A stretch of 64,000 bases of DNA from Calvatia gigantea (taxonomy: Eukaryota > Basidiomycota > Agaricomycetes > Agaricales > Lycoperdaceae): positions 1,922,001 to 1,986,000 of the forward strand of contig JACAAK010000014.1 in assembly GCA_025093985.1 (NCBI GenBank), in the 5' to 3' direction. The position numbers and the translations under genes are program-made. A model generated the notes under the pieces. It did no database searches. It was not told where the DNA came from and saw only the letters and a list, made by a program, of their open reading frames with translations. The stretch's first letter is position 1; the number at the start of each line of letters is the position of its first letter. Shown in pieces: positions 56,595 to 64,000 of the stretch.

Positions 56595-59500
56595 ATGCCA
56601 GCGGTACGTTTGCCTTTGTGCCTCCTGGGCACGCACATCGCCATCGTTTGTGCTAGCAGCATTCCACCACTCTCGTCACCACCTGACCCGTGCTCCAATC
56701 TCGGAGGAAAAGCGTGGGTTTTGCCCCAGGATGCCCGGGCCTGTATGTTGGGGATCCCGTTCGACAAACGAAAGCAGGAGAACGTGAGGAATTGTTCTCA
56801 CAGATTCTAAATTTAAACTTATTTTATCGGGTGATCGTCAGGTTCTTGATGTTGTCACGAAAACACTGGCATTTCATGCCTCGACAAACTACCAGTTGCA
56901 GGCTCCTAAACCCTATGATCAAGACGTACGCTGGGATTTACTTCAAGACTTGCAAGGGATGAGAACCAAGGACTATCCCAGCGATTTCGACTTCCATGGG
57001 GACGTGCAGCAATCTATTAAGCGCGTTAACGACGGGCATTTGATGTACGCTAACTGGTGTTATGACGGTATGGCACCTTTGTGCTTGTTCCTCGTTCCCG
57101 CTAATGATCACTCTTTCGTTGTTCACAGGGGTCTATATCACGTACAACCCTTTCCCGCTGGTGCTCCTCACCAATTCCTCCGGCGAGACTCAGGCCATCC
57201 ACATTACCCCCAATGCTCATGAAATCGCCTCTAGCGCTTTTGGTGGGGAGACCAAATTCTGGGAGGATGCTTTGGGAAAGCCATTACAAGCAGTCAGTAA
57301 ATGGTTTATGTCACTATTAGAACTGTCGCTGAAAATCGCGCTCGGTGCAGTTCAGTGGTGCTCGCGTCACTCTCATCAACGGAGAAGATCCTTTCTTTGC
57401 TGTCAATGCTAATGCACAAACCACTGGCCGTTTCCAAGGTTTATCCAGCCGGCAAAACGCGTGAGTATGCCTTTAGGTTCTTGAATAAACTCCCTCGCAC
57501 CTTTGCAACTGCCCTAGGTTTTTCTCAACTACCGTCCGTGGGCGTAGTGACTGGAACTATGTAATGGGAGAATTTGCCGAAAAAGCACTCCCCACAGTTG
57601 ACTCTGTTCAGCTTACCATCCGGCGCGTCAACTCCGATATTGAAGAGACAATCACTGTGAGTACGTTCGCAAACATGGGAACCATTTGGGCCCTGATTAC
57701 TTGTTGAGGTTCCATACCGCTCGAAATTCAACAGGAATGACACCTTCAGCAGCACAAGTGATTATCAAAGCAAGTTCTGCAAACCAACGAAGCACACGAA
57801 TGGACACCATCTCTATGAGCTTTGGTCGCAGGACCCCCAAGAACCGCTTGAGCCGGCCATGCGGGTAGCAGAGGTTAAACCGACAGAAATCATCCTACCG
57901 CAACCTCTGAAGCCCACTCTCCCCCCCCTGGAGGAGAGCTACAAGGATACGCAATTTTACGTTCTCGAAGACAAGACGGGTGTTTTGGTCGTGGGAAGTT
58001 TTGATGGTTATAGCGAAGATTCCATAAAGTGCAAGCTCTTTCGAGGCCTTCAGAAGATGCGCGGGATGGGTGTTGAAAAGTTGATTATAGATCTCGTAAG
58101 TAATATAAACGATGGGGATGCCAAACGGACTACTGATCCCAGGCTCTCAGACGAACAACCCTGGAGGTAAGTTTTTCGAGCATCGTAATGTCCGTCAATT
58201 GAATGATACTCTTAAGGTTATGTCTGCGTCGCGCATGTAGGTTCGCTTAAACCTGAGTTGATAGGATGCACTAACATGGCTATGCGCAACACAACTAGTT
58301 CTTACATCGTCTTGTAAGTCCATGAAGTTCCTCGAGTCCAATGATTTCTGACCGAACTTTAGCTCTTCGGCGAAACCGAGCAGACATTCCCACAACCAGG
58401 CCTGGACACAAAAATTCGTATCACCGACTTAGCCCAAAAGATCATCAAGAACCTTGCAGAAAATGATCCAGATAGCTTGGTCATTTACAACCGACCCTGG
58501 CGTAATGCGACGCACCAGATCATTGAAGCCAAAGACTGGTTCAATCCGATCTCGAATGTCACCATCAACGGGCACCAAGATACCTTCAGCCAGAGGTACA
58601 GTCCAACGTCTTCTCTAACGGCATGACATGGAAATAATCTCCCAATCCAGGCTAGGGAGGGAATGCGAGGTTTCGTCTTCCTTCTGCGACAGACAAGCCT
58701 TAAGTCCAGATCCCCTTTTTAAGGCCGAGAATATCGTCATCCTTTCAAATGGCCGGTGCGCGCATATGAGGAATGTTTACCTAATTTAGAGTTGATTTCT
58801 TCCGATAGATGTGGTAGTTCGTGCGCGCTATTATCGGTGAGTGACATTACATTCCCGTCTCGGTTATGACACTTACCAGGAAAATAGGTCCTGTTGGCCA
58901 AAAAGCATGCAGTTTGGACCATCGTCGTTGGCGGGAAATCTGATGTTCCCCAACAATACTGTGGATTCGTTGGTGGTGAACGTGTGACCTTCGAGGACAT
59001 TGATACAGCCTTAATCGTGAGTCACTTGTTTAAGCTTTCTTTCATCCATACCCCGCATTGGAATGTTAACATAAAGTAGACCACAGAATTGAAGCAAAAG
59101 AACAAAAAGAACTCCCGGATATTCCACCTTCTCTGTATGCCCTTTGTCTGCAGTCGCTGCTGTATCATCCTCATGCTTGAGTGTAGGACTGTAAACGCCG
59201 CAATGACGGTAACCTGGCGCCTTGCGTACGGGGTCGAAAATCCTAGCGAGCCAGAAGGTAAACTCGATCCTGATCCAAGCGGATGCTTGCTAAACCTGTT
59301 CCAAGAGTGGCAAGATCATACGGCGACCATGAACCTCCCATTGACAGCAGATATGTGAGTCATCGTTCCACACAAAATCTGCGTAATTGACTTTGTACTG
59401 TAGAGCCAATAAACCGCAAGCAATCTGGGAATCCGTTTCGCGAAAGGTGTTCCCTCCCGCATCCGAAGCACATCCCGTACTTCGTGTTCAAGTACCGTAA
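56595..59500 (+). CDS. Secreted S41-type (CPAF-like) peptidase, about a dozen exons
   Basis: ATG 56595 opens a signal peptide (MPAVRLPLCLLGTHIAIVCA). The mature N-terminus follows (DPCSNLGGKAWVLPQDARACM), then after intron 56784-56841 VVTKTLAFHASTNYQLQAP. Exons 56842-57067 and 57129-57292 contain VNDGHLMYANWCYDG, with the family histidine. Further exons give ARVTLINGEDPFFAV, an interrupted S41 core (KLIIDL near 58085, possibly spliced to a 16-nt exon TNNPGG at 58148), PQPGLDTKIRITDLAQ, VTINGHQDTFSQR and the nucleophile segment NGR-CGSSCALLS split by an intron near 58755-58809. VVGGKSDVPQQYCGFVGG and VTWRLAYGVENP follow. It stops at TAA near 59500. Family members are extracellular serine peptidases. 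The region 58097-58362 around the glycine-rich loop is hard to splice and may be damaged. Confidence 0.75.
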
Positions 59501-60855
59501 GGAAGGCGGATGAACCTTGGGGTATATTGGTCACAGTATCAACAGCACGATCTCCTCCCCCCCTCTCCTTTGTAACATAACGAAAAACTACCGATTCAAG
59601 GGAACGAGTCTTTTTGCGAAACCCATTTCGATGTGCCCCATTTGCGCGTGATCCACCCAGATACACAACTAGACTCACTCACTGCCTTGGGAACCGAAGT
59701 GTATATTACTTGCAGGCTCCGGTGTCAGTGGACACAGAATATGAAATTGATCTTAATCCACGCGCAAAGGTATTATGTGGTAACAAGGTCAGATGGATAG
59801 ATGGGCATAGGTGAAACAATAGCCCATCCAGCGATCCTGGCATGAACTCCGAGCGCAAGGGTGAAAGTGGTGGGCGGCCTTGGCGTGACAGTCGACTGCC
59901 AGCCCGATACAACTATTTTTTATGCCAATCGCAGCCTCACCGCAGCCTCGCCCTGTCACATTTCTCGGTAGTTAGTACGAGAACTGCAGAAACGAGATTT
60001 TGATCACTTTCATAAGCAATTTGGGTGCTCAAAGAAGAAAAGGCTATCCACCGCCGTCCGGTTTGGAAAACACCAAGCCTTTTCTCAATATCCGCCCTGC
60101 GCACAAGCGGAATACCTGCCACCTTGTAGCTAAGCACCTCCACGCAATTATGACACCTGTATTCAACTGGTACGCACTTGGCATCTATGAAACACACCAA
60201 CTGTACATTGCATTAGCACATTCGATGATAATAACTCCACAGTGTGTTTGATTCGGATCTCAAAAATCACACTTGACAAATAATTTTCATCGCCCATGTT
60301 CGGCCTTGCACATTCGGAGGCGGACGTATGTCCTACCGTCCAGGGATGGTGGCCGCCGACAACCCTTCGGCACCAAAAATATCATATGATACTCATCTGC
60401 CAACGGGACACTGTGGCTTGTAGTAGCTCCAGTTCGTGCAAGGATAGGGAAACCCCAGAAGCTTCAGCTCTTCTTTCCAGCGACTTCCCCGTAAATATGC
60501 ATCAAAAAATAATGAGGGGTCCCTGATATGTTATGCCGGGTAGGTGCAATATTCTCGAATTAATGTCGAGGCTTGCGGCGGAGGCTTTTGCGACTGAAAA
60601 GCTGGCCTCCGAGGAACCCTCCGGCAGGCTTGTCTAACGCCTTCCGGCACTCATCTCTGTCTAAACAACTATGACTGGAGACTAGGCAGTGCACAAGCAC
60701 TTACTCTCCATCTCGAAACGACGGGGATGCTGTACCATTCCGTATTATGACATTTTGTTCACGGCATGGAGTCTCAAAGCTGATTTCTATCGCTATGTGG
60801 GCAATCCTTATCATCCACCTCTCCATCCATTTGGGGAATTCGCCAGTTCGAAAAT
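59501..60855. other. Intergenic region between S41 gene and small secreted protein gene
   Basis: Short frames only. No motif, repeat or RNA gene was recognised. Confidence 0.4.
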
Positions 60856-61098
60856 CATATAAAAGACTCGTTAATTCCCAATCCTGAGCCAACAACCCAG
60901 TGATTCAATTCCACAGTCAGTGCTCTGCTCTGTAAAAAAACTCCTTGAACTCTTTACTCATCCTTCTTTCCAGTCTTTCGAGTTTATAATTCAACCACAA
61001 ACCACTTTTTCCACACCAGATCCTTGAACGTACGTCGTTCAGCGGCTGTGTGTATTGGGGACCGGGTTACTCATTACAGTGATTACCCTTTGCAGATC
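60856..61098 (+). promoter_or_regulatory. Promoter and 5' leader of the small secreted protein gene
   Basis: A TATA-like box catataaaag lies at 60855-60864 and pyrimidine-rich sequence near 60935-60975 is a plausible transcription start region. A likely leader intron begins gtacgtcg at about 61029 and ends ctttgcag at 61095, just before ATG 61099. Confidence 0.5.
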
Positions 61099-61314
61099 AT
61101 GAAATTCACTTTCGCCACTACCGCTATCGTCGCTGCTCTCACTTTTGCTGTTGGTGGCAACGCCGTCTCCTGCCAGGGGCAGGCCAATGGCTCTCGTGCC
61201 GCTCAGTGTGTGTATGGTGACTGCCCTACTGGTTATCGCAGTGTCTTGTGGGACTCTGGATGTTCCACCAGGGGCCATTTGTGGTGGAAGGAGACTCAGA
61301 AATGTTGTATCTAA
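61099..61314 (+). CDS. Small secreted cysteine-rich protein (71 aa)
   Basis: ATG 61099 opens a canonical signal peptide (MKFTFATTAIVAALTFAVGGNA) with predicted cleavage before VSCQGQ. The ~49-aa mature peptide has six cysteines (SCQGQ; QCVYGDC; SGCS; KCC near the end), enough for three disulfide bonds. No intron lies in the coding part; a leader intron is likely. A longer in-frame reading from 61024 is less likely, because it would bury the signal peptide and read through the intron. Size, secretion and Cys pattern fit fungal small secreted proteins, a class that includes effectors, hydrophobin-unrelated structural peptides and antimicrobial peptides. I cannot assign a role. Confidence 0.75.
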   Translation: MKFTFATTAIVAALTFAVGGNAVSCQGQANGSRAAQCVYGDCPTGYRSVLWDSGCSTRGHLWWKETQKCCI

Positions 61315-62803
61315 GATATCTACTTTGTCAGCAGTGCTAGGGGGTGTAGTATGCAGGATGATATGTGTTTAGTTATCGAGGCCAGGAATGCAGGCTTGTG
61401 ATATAATTGCGATGTTAATTTCTGATTAAGAACATTAAGAGGAATTGCGGTCAAATTTGTGACGTTGAGTTCTGTGCGATAGACATCATCCTTTTTCTGG
61501 TTTCTTTTTCCCCCCATTTGCGTTTGTATCCTGCTGTTAGAAAATTAGCGTTAAGACGCAGTGGGTTTGAACTTGAATATCTGTCTGTAGCGTGATAAAG
61601 ACAAGTCAGAGGTGTCTGGGTTCTATAGCAGGACCCTTGGAATATGTGACTACTAGTTATGATATTATCTTAGAGCATCCCGTGTGACTGGGTGATGATA
61701 ATGAACCCTGCATTTCTATCTCGCAACAAACAAACCTACTGCTAAGACGCGGTGGACGTAGACTAGGCAAGCTAAGTAATTACGCTGCCTCGTCTGGGTA
61801 GAGTCCACACGATAAATGAATGAGGTCCTGAGTAATGATGTGAAGATGTCCAGCAGAAGTATTACGTGCTGCAGACGATGATGATGGTGTTGGTGGACTT
61901 AAACGTTTAGACTTTCAGCTTTGCCTTTCTATCCTGCAACAAGCACACCTACGGCCATGATGCGGTCCGGACTTAAGGGCAACGGCGTGGGGTTTACATA
62001 ACAAGGCCTGAGGCATGTATGGAGATTTCCGGCTGAATATGCGGCCATCCGGTGGGGATAATATGCTGTCGGATGAGAAGGGGAAAGAAAGGAGCATGGA
62101 ATCATAATGGAGGGACAACGGAGAGGCTTCAACATCTAGACTTTCCATCCAGTCAGGCATGTCCATCCTTCACGCTGGCGAGCCACGAAAACTCGACGGG
62201 GGCGCCGGGGTGGTCACTTCCCTCACAGTCTCCAGTCCTGCGGGCGCAGTGATTATCAGCACGCTGAATGTTTGCATATCGGTGGGTGGTGACGAGGCGA
62301 TGAAGAGGTTACGAACACGAGAGCTAGAGGCTCGCTGTGCGGTAAGCTCCCCCTCCTGCCAAAAGCGTGGGAAGAGTCAAACCGCGGGGTGTTTTCTAAC
62401 GTCCTCTCGACACCCTTCTTTGAACTCCAGGCACCTCACCTCAGTATCTCAATGTTCATCGTTCAACGTTCAACGATGGCATCTACCGTCTTCATAATTG
62501 TTCCCTGTGCTTACCCACCGCTTCGTTGATAGGTGCTGCCCACAAACAATTGGACGATGTACCAGGGTATCCCCTCTCATCGACTGTGCAGTCCCCGCCG
62601 TGAGCTTTCACCGTCCCAATTTCGTCCGTAATTGATTTTAATTCCTGCTCTCTCGATATTATATCCAATCATATAGTGTCAGTGTTGAACAATTGTAATT
62701 GCGACAGATCGACCTGGTAACAACACAACATACACTCGAACGGGTCTAAAAGAAACATAACAACTGGCTAGAGGATCCCATCGTTTGCTGTATGAGTCAG
62801 CGC
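61315..62803. other. Intergenic region with degenerate tandem repeat
   Basis: Two diverged ~210-bp units are suggested at about 61711-61915 and 61922-62130. They share ctatc(t/c).gcaacaa, then (c/t)gcggt and later g..gtcctgag and gatg..gat. A third weak match lies near 61530. Short frames at 62052-62497 have no motif. Confidence 0.35.
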
Positions 62804-63610
62804 TCACCAGCCCCTCATCTTCTCCGCCAACTCCCTTGCATCGCTCTCCGACATTCCGCACACGTTAATCAGCTTGGAGAGTGCCTCACCCTGGACCTCT
62901 CTCACGTGGTCGCGCTGGATTTCTGTTACTCTGCCGCAACGACAGCTCTTATACTCAATAGTTGTCTCGATTATGTTCTTGAACCATTGTGCGGCCGGTA
63001 CGCGCCATGGATTGACCAGAGCGGTTGAGCGTATGAGCGACCGTACCTTCTCCTGGGATTCCTCGAATTCGTCATCAAATACATGCCCATTTCCTTTCCT
63101 CCGTGGCCTCCCTCTCGAAGCGGTGATACACGCGAACCCAGAAGGGCATATTTCGTAGCTCTGGAAGGTCCCCTTGTTATCCCACCACCACTTATCCATA
63201 TTATCCTCCTGTTCCAAACCCGTTATTGCGATGACGATAGGAACCTTGCATTGGCAGATAATTTCGTGGAACATCTTCCAGTTCTGGGGGGCAGAGCTTT
63301 TGATACGAGGAGCGCGCATGACAAACATGAGAAGGCTGACGCCCTCTCCGAGGTTGCGGACAAGCCTGTATAGCTGGACAATGGCCTCAGACTTAGGGAC
63401 GCGGCCGGCATCACCCTCATCGAGTCCAGCGGTATCCCAGAGTGTCACTGGTTGTCCCAAGACGTTGACGTCGAAGCTCTTGCTCTCAAAGGTGCAACCT
63501 CTGGCGCCACTAGAGGTATCTGCGGCACGTTCGTTCGCGGAGAGCATATTGACAATACTACTCTTTCCGCTGCCAGATTCCCCAAATAGGATGATGTTGG
63601 TTTGAGGCAT
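62804..63610 (-). CDS. P-loop G-domain protein 2 (AIG1/septin-like GTPase fold)
   Basis: From ATG 63610 (MPQTNIILFG) the frame runs 268 codons on the minus strand. It has the P-loop GESGSGKSS, the G3 motif WDTAGLDEGDAG, the G4-like AITGLEQEDN, then WWWDNKGTFQS, ITASRGRPRRKG and a C-terminus SELIN-type helix ending ELAEKMRGW. It is clearly paralogous to 47522-48415, by my estimate about three quarters identical, but has an insertion near residue 225 (TIEYKSCRCGRVTEIQ) and a normal start. Similarity in coding phase continues upstream (GGSINPQTFLWQEV to ~63690), so a spliced upstream exon may exist here too. Expected to bind GTP; its cellular role is unknown. Confidence 0.8.
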   Translation of the reverse strand: MPQTNIILFGESGSGKSSIVNMLSANERAADTSSGARGCTFESKSFDVNVLGQPVTLWDTAGLDEGDAGRVPKSEAIVQLYRLVRNLGEGVSLLMFVMRAPRIKSSAPQNWKMFHEIICQCKVPIVIAITGLEQEDNMDKWWWDNKGTFQSYEICPSGFACITASRGRPRRKGNGHVFDDEFEESQEKVRSLIRSTALVNPWRVPAAQWFKNIIETTIEYKSCRCGRVTEIQRDHVREVQGEALSKLINVCGMSESDARELAEKMRGW

Positions 63611-63639
63611 GGAGATTGTTGGCAAAAAGTGCAAAGTGT

Positions 63640-64000
63640 TGTGATCGGCGATATCCTCAACTTCTTGCCACAGGAAGGTCTGAGGATTTATACTTCCACC
63701 ATCACAGCGGCGTCAATTGTGGGTTAGGTGTGCTTTCTTACTGTGAAGGTCCACACTCACTGGGATCTCATGAGTAACTGCCGGATTTTGCGTGCAGGGC
63801 CAATCGCGCCATGCAATTGTAACAGGAATCAAAGAAGATTTCCACACGATGGAAATGCGGACGGTAGATCTTGGGTGGCTTAGCCAATCAACCACATCTG
63901 GACCACGTTTCTGCATCGTTTTCGTCGAGAACAGTTTCATGTGTTCCAGTCATCCACACAGGTTGACGCACGGAGTGCGGAAGTGACAAACATTCCAGTA
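63640..64000 (-). promoter_or_regulatory. Upstream region of G-domain gene 2
   Basis: 63640-63800 resembles 48360-48510 upstream of paralogue 1, including ggtctgaggatttatac and ggcgtcaattg. The shared block shows that promoter and gene were duplicated together. Nothing further was recognised to the window edge. Confidence 0.45.

Noticed and set aside
1..64000. tRNA, rRNA or riboswitch genes
   Set aside because: I looked for conserved tRNA arm sequences and long rRNA stretches and saw none that form a convincing gene; a covariance-model scan was not possible.

Overview
The window reads as nuclear DNA of a filamentous basidiomycete, most likely an Agaricomycete. Genes have many short introns (about 45-65 nt, GT..AG). 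The protein families are typical of that group: F-box protein, secreted S41-type peptidase, P-loop G-domain paralogues, a DUF6533-like membrane protein relic, a PD-(D/E)XK-like protein and a small cysteine-rich secreted protein. No rRNA, tRNA or CRISPR array was seen. The species cannot be named from the sequence.

Positions ~1504-40650 are one nested transposon complex. The base layer is a tandem pair of Ty3/Gypsy chromoviruses, A (truncated at the left) and B, that share the LTR at 29752-30351; B ends with an LTR at 40055-40650. A is split in its third ORF by a minus-strand Gypsy element X (5723-29235, 1308-bp LTRs). X carries two intron-containing genes antisense to gag-pol between pol and the 3' LTR, an internal inversion of 14335-27386, and a solo copy of its own LTR (16818-26186, TSD CTGCT). 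That solo LTR holds a Tc1/mariner element (17559-19163) and a third chromovirus C (19685-26135, 338-bp LTRs, TSD GTATG). B is interrupted by a solo LTR of another family (32988-34571, TSD ATTAC), which itself holds a solo A/B-type LTR (33401-33988, TSD ATGGG), and by a second A/B-type solo LTR in its RT (35048-35675, TSD GAAGG).

Positions 40651-47500 are low in genes. A ~1.1-kb tandem duplication carries DUF6533-like gene remnants, and its first unit holds a second, nearly identical Tc1 element (42469-44073).

Positions 47500-64000 are the host gene region: G-domain protein 1 (minus), a poorly resolved minus-strand locus, an F-box gene (plus), a convergent PD-(D/E)XK-like gene (minus), an S41 peptidase gene (plus), a small secreted Cys-rich protein (plus) and G-domain protein 2 (minus), a close paralogue of the first that shares upstream sequence with it.

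The observations most worth checking are: the antisense multi-exon gene pair inside X; an 8-bp palindrome-like motif TTAGATTA/TAATCTAA strongly over-represented throughout X; a shared T5 (GNT TTT T) site at the gag/pol junction of three unrelated Gypsy families, each needing a -1 frame change; third ORFs downstream of the integrase chromodomain; and decay dominated by CGA-to-TGA changes.
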